DNA of 64,000 nucleotides from Planctomycetota bacterium (lineage in GTDB: Bacteria; Planctomycetota; Phycisphaerae; UBA1845; UTPLA1). A model generated the notes under the pieces. It ran no database searches, was not told the origin of the DNA, and saw nothing but the letters and a program-made list of their open reading frames with translations. How positions within the stretch are numbered: position 1 is the first letter of the stretch; every line of letters begins with the position of its first letter. Location: assembly GCA_016235815.1 (NCBI GenBank), contig JACRIM010000042.1, positions 41,243 to 105,242 on the forward strand. Direction: 5' to 3'. Shown in pieces: positions 34,216 through 42,518 of the stretch. The position numbers and the translations under genes were made by a program.

Positions 34216-35394
34216 TTACGGACAGGTCAGCGATGCCGTGATGGCCTTGGAGAAGGCACCACCGTCAAGAGCGTTCACCTTGCGATCATTGGTAAAGTCC
34301 GCGATGTAGAACTGCGACTGCTTTGCCGACGGAATGGCCGGTGAGCCAACTGTAATAGCCGCAGCAAAAGGACCACCGTCTAGAGCATTGACGTTTCCGT
34401 CACCGTTGAAGTCGCCACGAAGGCGAATCTGGATCGCCGCATCGGGAGCGGCCGAGGTGCCGACCACGCTGCCGCTGACGGCTGCGTCGAGGGTGCCGAA
34501 CGTGCCATTGGCGACGTAGGGGTCATAACCCATCGAGATGTTCTCAACGGCATCGCCACCGCTCTGGAACACTCGGGTGCAGAGCAGGTTGTTGACCGAG
34601 GCCTTGAGGGTGTAGGTCGAGTTATCGACGTGCAGGTTCGCACTGCGCTGGGTGCAGTTTCGCGTGCCAGCGGTGACACGGAGCTGACCGATTCGATAGA
34701 GGCCGGCATTCGGCTGAATACCGAGCGAGGCGGCATAGGCCGGGCCGGTGGTGACCGGAACGCGGACGGCCTTGGAGCCGAGGACGCTTGGAGGGGTGGC
34801 CAGGTTGCTGGCACCATTGACGACACCGTTCCACGGCGTTGCCGGGGAGCCGCCTGCTTGAGCGGCGACGGTGGCATCGTTGAACATCGTGAACGCAACC
34901 GCGCCGATGCCGTTGCGAGCCGTGACGAGGTTCGGACCGTTGGTGATGTTGTGGTCGAGACCGATCGAGCTGATGACGTCGCCGGTACCGGAAAGATCAT
35001 CATTAACACTCAGGTAGAGCCAGAGGCGACCGGTTGCGGCGTTCGTGTCGGCGTCATAGTTCGGCCAACCGCTGCCAGCACCGTTCGGATTGGCAAGTGC
35101 ATGGAAACCACTGACCTGAACGGGGTTCAGGCGAAGAACGTTTCCAGCGCCGCGCTGACCAGCATTCACCGCTGCGGTGCCAAAGCGATCGGCGGAGTTA
35201 CCACCACCGGCCACTGGATTCTGACCGTTGGTGTACGGCCAAACCGCTGTGCCAATCAACTGGCCACCGACGCCCGTGCCTGCCGAGGTGGCGTTATCAC
35301 GAACGTCGTAGAAAATACTTGAGTCCTGAGCGATTGAGCTCGCGGCCAGGCCGGCCACGATGCCACATGCCAAAATCATTGAGGTTCGCTTCAT
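34216..35394 (-). CDS. Secreted protein with dockerin-like C-terminus
   Basis: A 392-residue exported protein. The signal peptide covers about 1-22 (ends SSIAQ). The central 280 residues are Gly/Asn-rich and beta-like, without a known domain. The C-terminus has two calcium-loop repeats, GDFNGDGNVNALDGGPFAAA and ADFTNDRKVNALDGGAFSKA, separated by about 24 residues, as in dockerin type I; the second loop is less canonical. GGGAG lies ten bases before ATG 35394. The 5' region (35414-35452) holds two small hairpins, TGCTC-TTTAAC-GAGCA and GAGTC-TTTC-GACTC, which would be in the mRNA leader. Confidence 0.82.
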   Translation of the reverse strand: MKRTSMILACGIVAGLAASSIAQDSSIFYDVRDNATSAGTGVGGQLIGTAVWPYTNGQNPVAGGGNSADRFGTAAVNAGQRGAGNVLRLNPVQVSGFHALANPNGAGSGWPNYDADTNAATGRLWLYLSVNDDLSGTGDVISSIGLDHNITNGPNLVTARNGIGAVAFTMFNDATVAAQAGGSPATPWNGVVNGASNLATPPSVLGSKAVRVPVTTGPAYAASLGIQPNAGLYRIGQLRVTAGTRNCTQRSANLHVDNSTYTLKASVNNLLCTRVFQSGGDAVENISMGYDPYVANGTFGTLDAAVSGSVVGTSAAPDAAIQIRLRGDFNGDGNVNALDGGPFAAAITVGSPAIPSAKQSQFYIADFTNDRKVNALDGGAFSKAITASLTCP

Positions 35395-36134
35395 TTGAGC
35401 TTTACTCCCTGCTCTTTAACGAGCAACTTAATGCTAACGAGTCTTTCGACTCCCATGGACCTTAGCATACCGGTGCATCAGGTCGCTCGTTCCCAATTCG
35501 TTTTTTTCTCTTCGCCCATCAGGAACATCCTGATTCGCGAAGCCAAACTCAACGCCGGACTGCCATCCGTTGTCGAACCTGGTTGAGGGCTATTCAACCG
35601 GAATAAATCGCGAATCTGCCAACTCGCGAACTCCGATGTCGCCCTCCGAAACTTCTCTCCACGCTGCCATGTTACCAAACTTGGCGATTCGGATCAACGT
35701 TTACGGGCTGAAAACGCAATTTTATTGCAGTCTTCATTTCGCATTGCCGTGTCTATTCGCCTCTTGCAAAGGCAGACACGGCTGATTGACCCTGATCCCG
35801 CGATAACCGGCATCAGTTTTTCTCTTGCGACCCCACCTGTTCTGGGCGTGAGGAGCGCGGGGTCTGCGGTCAGATTACTGGCCACATACCTTACACATCA
35901 TATTACCCGGATTGGCGGAGTCTTTTCAAGGCAGACCTCACACAATTCCATTATTTTTTACGGCTGCCCTAAGTTATGCCATGGCAACTAGTTACAGCCG
36001 AGCAGGCAACCGGGGTCGCTCCGTTATTCCTGCCCTAGTGAAGACGGACCAGCCCGGACAGACGGCTACTCTGGCCAAACGGAACAGATTACGGATAGGG
36101 GAAACACCTCATTTCGCCGAATCTTCGGGCGCGC
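35395..36134. other. Intergenic region without supported gene
   Basis: About 740 bases. Short plus-strand open frames at 35395-35991 have no ribosome sites, contain AT-rich codons unlike the neighbouring genes and show no domain. The first 80 bases are the leader and promoter zone of the minus-strand dockerin-like gene. I see no tRNA, no strong terminator and no repeat in the rest. Confidence 0.5.
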
Positions 36135-37280
36135 TTATGGGAATCTGAAGCCCAGCTCTCGCAGGATCGGCGCGGCTTTCTTCATGGAATCGGCCGGGAG
36201 GATGGGGGCGATGGCGGAAAACTCGCGCCGTGAAAGGGCGGATCGGCGGAGTCCATCGAAGCCGGCGGCATCGGCCGGGCCGGAAAGCCAGGTGCGCATT
36301 GCGGCGTCGATCTCGGCAATGTTCAGCGACGCAGCCACGGCGTCGCGTATGGATGCGTCGAGTGATTCATGCGACAACGTCATTCTTTGATACGGTTCGT
36401 TCGGATCATCCAGCGCATCGATTCGCGCATCAATCGGTTCGAGGTCGCCGATGAACCGGGCCAGGGCATTGCGAATCATGATCGCGCCGCGGCGCGTGGC
36501 ATCGAGCGAGTAACCGGCGATGTGCGGCGTTGCGATTGCGCAGGCCTTTGCAAGCTCGCGATTGACGCGCGGCTCGGCGTGCCAGACGTCGAGCACGGCT
36601 TGCAGGTGTTTAGTTCGAATGGCATCGAGCAGGGCGCTTTCGTCGACGACATCGCCGCGCGAGGTGTTGATGATGGTCGTGCGGGGGCGCAGATCTGCGA
36701 GCCAACTGGCGTTGATGAGTTGATACGTCGCGTCGACGCCTTCGTGCGTGAGCGGGACGTGCAGCGTGATGATGTCGGACTCGCGGCGAAGCACATCAGG
36801 CAAAACAAGACCGGAACCCCCCTCGACGCGAGCGCGCGGCGGATCGCAGCGCAGGACTTTCATTCCGAGTAATTCGCCCCAGCGAGCGACGATCGAACCG
36901 ATTCGGCCGACCCCGAAAACACCCAATGTTTTCGGGGGTAATTCGAACAAATCGCGGCGGGCGAGTTCGAGGATTGCCGCAATGACATATTCGGCCACGG
37001 TGCGGGCGTTGAAGCCGGCGGCGGAGGCGAAGGCGATGTTGGCGACCGAGAGAAAGGCTGTGTCGATGTGATCGTCACCGGTGCTTACCGTGCCGACGAA
37101 GCGGACGGGCGTGCCGCGAAGCACGTCGGCGGTGACCGGCGTGACGGAGCGCACGATCAATGCGTCGGCGTCGGCGATATCGGAGGCCGTCAAGGCGCGG
37201 CCGCGATAGGTGCGGACGGAGCCGAGCGGTTCGAAGAGTTTGGGAACGCCCCAGACGGCTTCGTCGATGAGGATTCGCAT
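36135..37280 (-). CDS. pdxB: Erythronate-4-phosphate dehydrogenase
   Basis: A 381-residue NAD-dependent enzyme of the DXP-independent step series to pyridoxal phosphate; it oxidises 4-phosphoerythronate. The N-terminus MRILIDEAVWG, the nucleotide site GVGRIGSIVA near 125, and the catalytic segments INTSRGDVVDE, DVWHAEP and TPHIAGYS match PdxB. The C-terminal dimerisation part typical of PdxB (as opposed to SerA) is present, and the length equals that of E. coli PdxB. ATG 37280 is preceded by TATCAT and six bases, with no Shine-Dalgarno site. It is divergent from the dinB-like gene. No other pdx gene is nearby. Confidence 0.9.
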   Translation of the reverse strand: MRILIDEAVWGVPKLFEPLGSVRTYRGRALTASDIADADALIVRSVTPVTADVLRGTPVRFVGTVSTGDDHIDTAFLSVANIAFASAAGFNARTVAEYVIAAILELARRDLFELPPKTLGVFGVGRIGSIVARWGELLGMKVLRCDPPRARVEGGSGLVLPDVLRRESDIITLHVPLTHEGVDATYQLINASWLADLRPRTTIINTSRGDVVDESALLDAIRTKHLQAVLDVWHAEPRVNRELAKACAIATPHIAGYSLDATRRGAIMIRNALARFIGDLEPIDARIDALDDPNEPYQRMTLSHESLDASIRDAVAASLNIAEIDAAMRTWLSGPADAAGFDGLRRSALSRREFSAIAPILPADSMKKAAPILRELGFRFP

Positions 37281-37286
37281 GGGTGG

Positions 37287-37292
37287 ATGATA
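37287..37292 (-). promoter_or_regulatory. Candidate -10 of a leaderless pdxB transcript
   Basis: The minus strand reads TATCAT CCACCC ATG. The hexamer ends six bases before the start codon. The -35 region is GC-rich and does not match consensus. Confidence 0.5.
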
Positions 37293-37323
37293 TCTCTGGC
37301 ACGGCGGTTTCGCGCGAGGTTGT

Positions 37324-37352
37324 GGCGGGCAGGGACGCCCGCCCCACTCCTT
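37324..37352. repeat. Palindromic element between pdxB and dinB
   Basis: GGCGGGC-AGGGAC-GCCCGCC (37324-37343) followed by CCACTCCTTG. It is similar to the palindrome after dnaA at 26420. It sits midway between two divergent leaderless-type start sites. Confidence 0.6.
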
Positions 37353-37385
37353 GTGCAACACTATCGGTGCAGCCGATGGCAGGAG

Positions 37386-37391
37386 TATGAT
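37386..37391 (+). promoter_or_regulatory. Candidate -10 of a leaderless dinB-like transcript
   Basis: TATGAT GAAATC ATG, with the hexamer ending six bases before ATG 37398. An AGGAG at 37381-37385 lies 12 bases away, too far for an efficient ribosome site. Confidence 0.45.
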
Positions 37392-37397
37392 GAAATC

Positions 37398-37925
37398 ATG
37401 GCTGACATAACGCTCGCCGCATCATTTACGGAGTACGCCGCACGGAAGATGGAAGATCACCACGCGCAGATTGCGCGGTGTGCCGGGCTGCTCAGCGATG
37501 AGTACCTGTGGTTTCGGCCGAATGAGCGGAGCAACAGCGTGGCGAATCTGTTGCTGCATCTTCGGGGGAATATCAGCCAGTGGGTGCTGACGGGGCTTGC
37601 GGGTCAAATGTTTCACCGGGAACGACAGGCGGAATTCGATGCGCGCGGCCCCATGCCGCGCGAACGGGTGGTCGGGCCGTTGGCGGAGGCGGTAGAGGCC
37701 GTTTGCGGAGTGATTCGGGGGTTGGACGCGGCGGAACTGGCCCGGGTGCGGACGATTCAGGCGTATCGTGTGACGGGGATCGCGGCGGTCATGCACGTCG
37801 TGGAGCACTTTGCCTTTCACACCGGGCAGATCGTGACGACGACGAAATGGCTGCTGAATGTGGACCTGAGCCTCTACGACGAGAATGGGCACCGGCGGGA
37901 TGGGCGGACGGACGATGTGCCTTAG
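37398..37925 (+). CDS. DinB-like four-helix-bundle protein
   Basis: A 175-residue protein of the DinB/YfiT metalloenzyme fold. Family features are LLSDEYLWFRPNERSNSVANLLLHLRGN (His of the first metal position) and VVEHFAFHTGQI near 135 with the two further His. Members include thiol-dependent S-transferases and many uncharacterised proteins; the substrate here is unknown. The start at 37398 begins the fold; a longer frame from 37068 is an antisense shadow of pdxB. Its end overlaps the convergent PEP-CTERM gene by four bases. Confidence 0.82.
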   Translation: MADITLAASFTEYAARKMEDHHAQIARCAGLLSDEYLWFRPNERSNSVANLLLHLRGNISQWVLTGLAGQMFHRERQAEFDARGPMPRERVVGPLAEAVEAVCGVIRGLDAAELARVRTIQAYRVTGIAAVMHVVEHFAFHTGQIVTTTKWLLNVDLSLYDENGHRRDGRTDDVP

Positions 37926-38533
37926 GCAGCGTTTCGCAAGGCTCGACGCACACGCGCTTTGCGCCCCAGGAATCCAAGGGAACCACACACGACCAGCAGC
38001 ATCGATGATGGCTCTGGTGTGAACACGAGATCATCAAAGCAGATTCCCGAATACGACTCATAGGCAAGCACTGCTTCAAACCGCTTGATACCGGGGGCAT
38101 TGACCTCCAGGTAGGTGTATGGTGTGCCAACCCATGTCCCCTGCATTGAAATCGCAAGGGAATTGCCGCCAACTGAAGCGTCGAAAACTTCCAGGCTCCA
38201 GCCCAGTATTTGTCCATAGTCCACTCCGAGGCCGCCCCATAGGCTTACATGAGACTGGGGATTATCAAATACACCAACAATCTTGTTAAACCGCCCAAAC
38301 GACGGATCGGTCATGCATTTGGTGCCGGAATGCGATCCAAGGCCAAATGCGTCGTCATAAACAATTACGTATCCCGTGTTATTGTTAAAGAGTGTTACGC
38401 CACCCAAGTCCTGACCATGGATATTCCCAAAACCGGCATAGCCCTCAAAGTCTACCAAATCGGCTTCGGCGCTTGAAATGAAACTCAACGCGAGCGCAGA
38501 AAAGAACGCAGTTGTTCGAACGAGCTTTAACAT
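37922..38533 (-). CDS. PEP-CTERM sorted exported protein
   Basis: A 203-residue protein with a signal peptide (about 1-24, ends SSAEAD). The C-terminal sorting region is FTPEPSSMLLVVCGSLGFLGRKARVRRA, with Pro-Glu-Pro, a short membrane helix and a basic end. The middle resembles a beta-sandwich with ligand-type motifs (LVDFEGYAGFGN, ESYSGICFDDLVF). GGAGG lies six bases before ATG 38533. Codons are less GC-rich than in the neighbours, which may indicate recent gain. No exosortase gene is in the window. Confidence 0.88.
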   Translation of the reverse strand: MLKLVRTTAFFSALALSFISSAEADLVDFEGYAGFGNIHGQDLGGVTLFNNNTGYVIVYDDAFGLGSHSGTKCMTDPSFGRFNKIVGVFDNPQSHVSLWGGLGVDYGQILGWSLEVFDASVGGNSLAISMQGTWVGTPYTYLEVNAPGIKRFEAVLAYESYSGICFDDLVFTPEPSSMLLVVCGSLGFLGRKARVRRALRNAA

Positions 38534-38678
38534 GGAATGCCTCCAATATGGCAATCGCAAGGATTGCCGGTTGCGTGATGATCGCTGGCTTGACCGTCAC
38601 ATCATACGCGGAGGTCAACCGGCAGGCAATGAGAAAAAGGGGATTGACGGGCCGAATTGCGGTTGAAAAAAGCTCGAC

Positions 38679-38828
38679 TTACGGCGGGAAGATGCCGGAG
38701 AAGAACGACGTCAGCACGACTTGGAAGCTGATCACGATGAGATTCAGCATGAGCTGGAAGAGGGACACGATAATGTCGGCGGTCCCCTGTTGAAGGGTCT
38801 GACCAAGGGTTACGGTGGTTTCGTCCAC
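38679..38828 (-). CDS. 49-residue membrane peptide
   Basis: GTG 38828 follows GGAG with six bases of spacing. The product begins MDETTVTLGQTLQQGTAD and continues with about 28 mostly hydrophobic residues (VSLFQLMLNL...), ending SGIFPP. Codons end in G or C almost throughout, as in real genes here, which supports coding. The annotation is based on this and on the ribosome site. No family is recognised. It is divergent from mqnA and follows the PEP-CTERM gene region. Confidence 0.5.
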   Translation of the reverse strand: MDETTVTLGQTLQQGTADIIVSLFQLMLNLIVISFQVVLTSFFSGIFPP

Positions 38829-38994
38829 GATCCGCTCCAATGACGCCCCGGCTGAGGTTGGGGGCTACGTCATTATACGTCGGCGGAAAAGGGCGATTGC
38901 GGTGAGGGGCCTGGTTTTCAGGAATGGTGAAAACACCCGCAGTCGGTCGTTTGGCCCCCCCTTTGACATGCCATATCCTTATAATCCCGCCGCG

Positions 38995-39807
38995 ATGGTG
39001 CCGACCGCCATAACCGACGCCTCCCCCCGAGATACCGCTACATGGCGGCTTGGGGTGGTTTCCTTCCTGAACGCCCTGCCGCTGCGCCATGCGCTGCTCG
39101 AACGGGCGGACCTTTCGCTTTCGCCGGGGGTGCCGTCGGCGCTGATCCAGCAACTGATCGCGGGGCGGACCGACGTGGCGCTGCTGCCGGTGGTCGATTA
39201 TTGGCGGAATCGGGGGACGCTTGCGCCGGTCTCCGATGCGTGCATTGCCAGCGATGGGGAGACATTGACGGTTCGCGTGTTTTCGCGCGTGCCGGCGGAG
39301 CGGATGACGCAGTTGCACGTCGATGCGGATTCGCACACGTCGATCGCATTGGCGAATGTGCTGTGGCGGGAGATGTATGGGCGGGCGCTGGAACTCATCC
39401 CGTGGGAAGAGACGGGGGCGGAGTCGGACTGGCGGGATGTGGAATCGGTGCTGCTTATTGGAGATAAGGTTGTTCGTCGGGCGCCTCGGGGGATTGGGCT
39501 TGGGTTTGAGGTTGACCTCGGGGCGGCGTGGAAGCATCTGACGGGGTTGCCGTTTGTGTTTGCGGCGTGGTTTGGGAAGCGCGGGGCGAATCTGTCGTCG
39601 GTGGCGATGGAATTGGAAAAGGCTCGCGACGACGGGATGGCGCGTGCGCGGGAGTTGGCGATTGAAGCAGCGCCGCGGCATGGGTGGCCGGTGGAGACGG
39701 CGATTGATTATCTCACGCGGATTATGAAATATCGAATTACGCCGGAGATGCGCGAGGGGATGGAGCGGTTTTTCGGGCTGCTAGAGAAGCATGGAGCGGC
39801 GTCATGA
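38995..39807 (+). CDS. mqnA: Chorismate dehydratase
   Basis: A 270-residue enzyme, first step of the futalosine menaquinone route: chorismate to 3-[(1-carboxyvinyl)oxy]benzoate. WRLGVVSFLNALPLRHAL near the start, GRTDVALLPVVDY and LLIGDKV near 150 match the periplasmic-binding-like fold of MqnA. ATG 38995 is selected because family homology begins shortly after; ATG 38968 would add nine residues. TATAAT at 38980-38985 lies nine bases before it, so the leader would be very short. The last four bases overlap mqnC (ATGA). Confidence 0.9.
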   Translation: MVPTAITDASPRDTATWRLGVVSFLNALPLRHALLERADLSLSPGVPSALIQQLIAGRTDVALLPVVDYWRNRGTLAPVSDACIASDGETLTVRVFSRVPAERMTQLHVDADSHTSIALANVLWREMYGRALELIPWEETGAESDWRDVESVLLIGDKVVRRAPRGIGLGFEVDLGAAWKHLTGLPFVFAAWFGKRGANLSSVAMELEKARDDGMARARELAIEAAPRHGWPVETAIDYLTRIMKYRITPEMREGMERFFGLLEKHGAAS

Positions 39808-41063
39808 CGATGGTGGCCGCACCGCCAGCGATGAGTGCGCCGCGCGTGAGTGAGGCCGATCTGCGCGGGATGTATTTTGATCTGTCGATCCACGAGCTTG
39901 GTCGGCGGGCGTTCGAGGTGACGCAGCGGCTGCACCCCGAGGACTATCGCACGTATGTCGTCGATCGCAATATTAACTATGCGAACTGGTGCACGGCGAA
40001 GTGTATCTTCTGTAACTTCAAGGCGGATGTGCCGGGCGTCAACACCGGGCGGCAGGATTTGCCAGCCGGCTATACGCTGACATACGAGCAGATCGGCAAG
40101 AAGATTGAGGAACTCGTCGCGATCGGCGGGACGCAGATTCTCATGCAGGGTGGGCTGGTGCCGGCGGAGGGCGAGGCGGGGCTGCCGCTTGAGTGGTATC
40201 TCGGGCTGATGCGGTTTATCAAGAAGAACTTTCCCGGCGTGCATGTTCATGCGTTCAGCCCGCCGGAGATTTTTGCGTTTCATCGGATCTTTGGGATGTC
40301 GATCCGCGATGTGCTGGCGCGGCTGCAGGAGGCGGGACTGGATACGGTGCCGGGTGGCGGCGGGGAGATTCTCTCCGACCGCGTGCGTAACAAGATCGGC
40401 ATCGGCAAGACGCTTACGCAGGAATGGCTGGAGGTCATGCGGCAGTGCCACATTCTTGGCATGAGCACCAGTTGCACGATGATGTTCGGGCATATTGAGA
40501 CGCTGGAGGAGCGGTTCGAGCATTTGCGGCTGCTTCGCGAGTTGCAGGATGAATCGCTGGCGCGCGGCAATGGCGGCGGGTTTGGGGCGTATATTTGCTG
40601 GACGTTTCAGCCGGAGAATACGCCGCTCGGGAGAATGAAGCGGCTGCCCGAGGAAGGTCGAAACGCCGAAAAGTCGAAAAGTCGAAATGATGAAGCGGGA
40701 GAGGGTCCGAGGGGGCCAGGGGCCGAGGGGCCAAGTGACGGTAGCGCATCGAAACGCCCGATTAACGACGGGAAGCACCTGCTGCTCGCGGATGCGCATG
40801 AGTATTTGACGATGCTGGCACTTTCACGGCTGTATCTCGACAACATCCCTCATATTCAATCGAGCTGGGTGACGATGGGGCCGAAGATCGGGCAGCTTGC
40901 GTTGTTTTACGGTGCGAACGACATGGGCAGCGTGATGATGGAGGAGAATGTCGTCAGCGCGGCCGGCACGACGTATCGACTGGATGAGGCGGAGATTCGG
41001 CGTCTGATTACCGACGCGGGGTGGCGGGCGCAGAAGCGGGATTATTACTACCGGGCGATTTAA
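39804..41063 (+). CDS. mqnC: Dehypoxanthine futalosine cyclase with low-complexity insertion
   Basis: A 419-residue radical SAM enzyme that cyclises dehypoxanthine futalosine in menaquinone synthesis. The cluster motif is CTAKCIFC near residue 60, preceded by RNINYANW. HAFSPPEIFAFH, TVPGGGGEIL, SSWVTMGPKIGQLAL and GSVMMEENVVSAAG are typical of MqnC. Between YICWTFQPENTPLG and the helix ADAHEYLTMLALSRLYLDN lies a region of about 50 residues, rich in Arg, Gly, Glu and Ser (bases 40640-40775). Part of it is encoded by repeat-like DNA. The reading frame is intact. Start overlaps mqnA by four bases. Confidence 0.92.
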   Translation: MTMVAAPPAMSAPRVSEADLRGMYFDLSIHELGRRAFEVTQRLHPEDYRTYVVDRNINYANWCTAKCIFCNFKADVPGVNTGRQDLPAGYTLTYEQIGKKIEELVAIGGTQILMQGGLVPAEGEAGLPLEWYLGLMRFIKKNFPGVHVHAFSPPEIFAFHRIFGMSIRDVLARLQEAGLDTVPGGGGEILSDRVRNKIGIGKTLTQEWLEVMRQCHILGMSTSCTMMFGHIETLEERFEHLRLLRELQDESLARGNGGGFGAYICWTFQPENTPLGRMKRLPEEGRNAEKSKSRNDEAGEGPRGPGAEGPSDGSASKRPINDGKHLLLADAHEYLTMLALSRLYLDNIPHIQSSWVTMGPKIGQLALFYGANDMGSVMMEENVVSAAGTTYRLDEAEIRRLITDAGWRAQKRDYYYRAI

Positions 41064-41075
41064 GAGCGTATCGCT

Positions 41076-41492
41076 ATGCCCAAGAAGACTTGCCATGAGT
41101 GTGGCGGGGCAGGCAGAGATGGCCTTGCTACATTACCAGCTGTCTGCATTGCAATGATTGGGATTGCGGTTGGCATAATTCCTGAAATTGTTCGCGATCA
41201 AAACATGATGGACTATCCGGTAGGCTCCTTTTCGGGGATCGGGCTTATGCTCATCTTTGTCGCTGCGGGAGGAGTCGCTCGTCGCAGACAATGTGATGCT
41301 TGTCTGGGAACTGGCCAAATTGAAATTGGTGATGTTGGGCCCACGCCCTTTCTGTGGCGCGAGGACCGGGAACGGCTTGAGAATGGCGGCAAATGCCTCC
41401 GATGTGACTACGACCTGAGGGGCAATACAACCGGGCGATGTCCGGAATGTGGCACTCCTACGATTCGTGGGCAGCCGGGTAACATGGAATAG
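41076..41492 (+). CDS. Small membrane protein with two zinc-ribbon-like Cys motifs
   Basis: A 138-residue protein. An N-terminal CHECGGAGRDG and a later CDACLGTGQIE resemble DnaJ-type Cys-rich units. Two hydrophobic segments lie between them (about 20-40 and 52-68). The C-terminus holds CLRCDYDLRGNTTGRCPECG, a zinc ribbon of the kind I associate with planctomycete membrane proteins. The function is unknown. It starts 12 bases after mqnC and may be cotranscribed. Codons are less GC-rich than in mqnC. Confidence 0.7.
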   Translation: MPKKTCHECGGAGRDGLATLPAVCIAMIGIAVGIIPEIVRDQNMMDYPVGSFSGIGLMLIFVAAGGVARRRQCDACLGTGQIEIGDVGPTPFLWREDRERLENGGKCLRCDYDLRGNTTGRCPECGTPTIRGQPGNME

Positions 41493-41662
41493 TGAGTCTT
41501 GGCCCGGTTGATATGCCATTTGAGAGCTCCAGAGTGCCCTGCTAACCTCCCCCGAAGGCCCGTGTCTAGCCCTATCGTGAGCCTCGTGCGAGGCTGCTAC
41601 CGTGGGGTCGGCAACCCACGGCAAACGCCATGCCACGTTTGAACCGTCAGCAGGAGAAATCC

Positions 41663-41977
41663 ATGTCCGCTCGTCGCATCACCCTCCCCGCCGCTTTGGT
41701 TTTGGCACTTGCCGCCTTTTTGTCGGCCGGTGTCGGCAGCGCATCCGCCGATGACTGGGGTCGCGGCCCGCGCTATTACAGCAGCAGCTACGCATTCCGC
41801 TCGGGTGGTTGTTACGCCCCGCCGCCCGCGTACTACTATCGCTCGTATTCGCGGGGCTATTGTGCGCCGGCACCCTACTATGGCGGCGGGTTCGGCTTCT
41901 CGTTCGGCTACAGCCGCGGCGGATATGACCGCGATTGCTACCGCCCGCGGTACTACTCCTATCGCGGCTGCCGGTAA
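41663..41977 (+). CDS. Secreted Tyr/Gly/Arg-rich small protein
   Basis: A 104-residue product with a signal peptide (about 1-30, LALAAFLSAGVGSASA). The mature part is rich in Tyr, Gly, Ser and Arg with four Cys (e.g. GGCYAPPPAYYYRSYSRGYC). It has no recognised domain and may be a cross-linked or adhesive surface component; that is speculation. AGGAG lies seven bases before ATG 41663, and a strong terminator follows the gene, so it is its own transcription unit. Confidence 0.7.
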   Translation: MSARRITLPAALVLALAAFLSAGVGSASADDWGRGPRYYSSSYAFRSGGCYAPPPAYYYRSYSRGYCAPAPYYGGGFGFSFGYSRGGYDRDCYRPRYYSYRGCR

Positions 41978-42017
41978 TCGGCCGCTTCCATTCACCTATG
42001 GCGAGCCAGACTATGTC

Positions 42018-42050
42018 GGCCGGGCGCGATCCAGCGTCCGGCCTTTTTTT
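42018..42050 (+). terminator. Rho-independent terminator of the Tyr/Gly-rich protein gene
   Basis: GGCCGGGCGC (42018-42027) pairs with GCGTCCGGCC (42034-42043) with one G-T pair, followed by seven T at 42044-42050. Confidence 0.9.
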
Positions 42051-42126
42051 GTAGCTGTCGCGGGGACCTGCTTACCCGACCAATGCTTGTTATCATTCGG
42101 GACGAACAACCCCGGAGACACATTCC

Positions 42127-42492
42127 ATGGCAAGCCAACCATCCATCACGACACTGGATCACGAGTTGAATCAGCGAATCCTCAAAGGCGATATTCTCGG
42201 CGCGTTTGAGGAGTATTATTCCGACGACATTGAAATGCGTGAGAACGCCGAACCGCCGTGCAAGGGCAAGGCGGCCAATCGGGATCGCGAGAAGGCGTTT
42301 GTCGATTCCGTCGCGACCATTCACGCGTTTGAATTGGTGGGCAGCGGCGCGGGCGACGGCGTCACGTATTCCGAATGGATGATGGACATTACCTATAAGA
42401 ATGGGTCGCGGGCCGCTTCGCACCAGGTCAGTGCCCGGCGGTGGAAGAATGGCAAGGTCGTGAGCGAGCGGTTCTACTACAACAAGCACTGA
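42127..42492 (+). CDS. SnoaL/NTF2-like domain protein
   Basis: A 121-residue protein that fits the cone-shaped NTF2-like fold: an N-terminal helix with LNQRILKGDILGAFEEYYSDDIEM, then a strand-rich half with SEWMMDITYKNG and ARRWKNGKVVSERFYYN. It is either a small enzyme or a binding protein; the ligand is unknown. GGAG lies nine bases before ATG 42127, and TATCAT at 42091-42096 may be its -10 box. The Rieske-flavodoxin fusion gene starts 26 bases after the stop, so the two may act together. Confidence 0.78.
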   Translation: MASQPSITTLDHELNQRILKGDILGAFEEYYSDDIEMRENAEPPCKGKAANRDREKAFVDSVATIHAFELVGSGAGDGVTYSEWMMDITYKNGSRAASHQVSARRWKNGKVVSERFYYNKH

Positions 42493-42518
42493 CTGCCGGG
42501 ATTTCGGGAGCCAAAGCC

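Noticed and set aside
35395..35991. Short plus-strand open frames before pdxB
   Set aside because: No ribosome sites, no signal peptide or domain, and codon use unlike the genes around.
41597..41995. Minus-strand frame opposite the Tyr/Gly-rich protein
   Set aside because: The plus-strand frame has a signal peptide, AGGAG site and a terminator in the right direction; the minus one has none.
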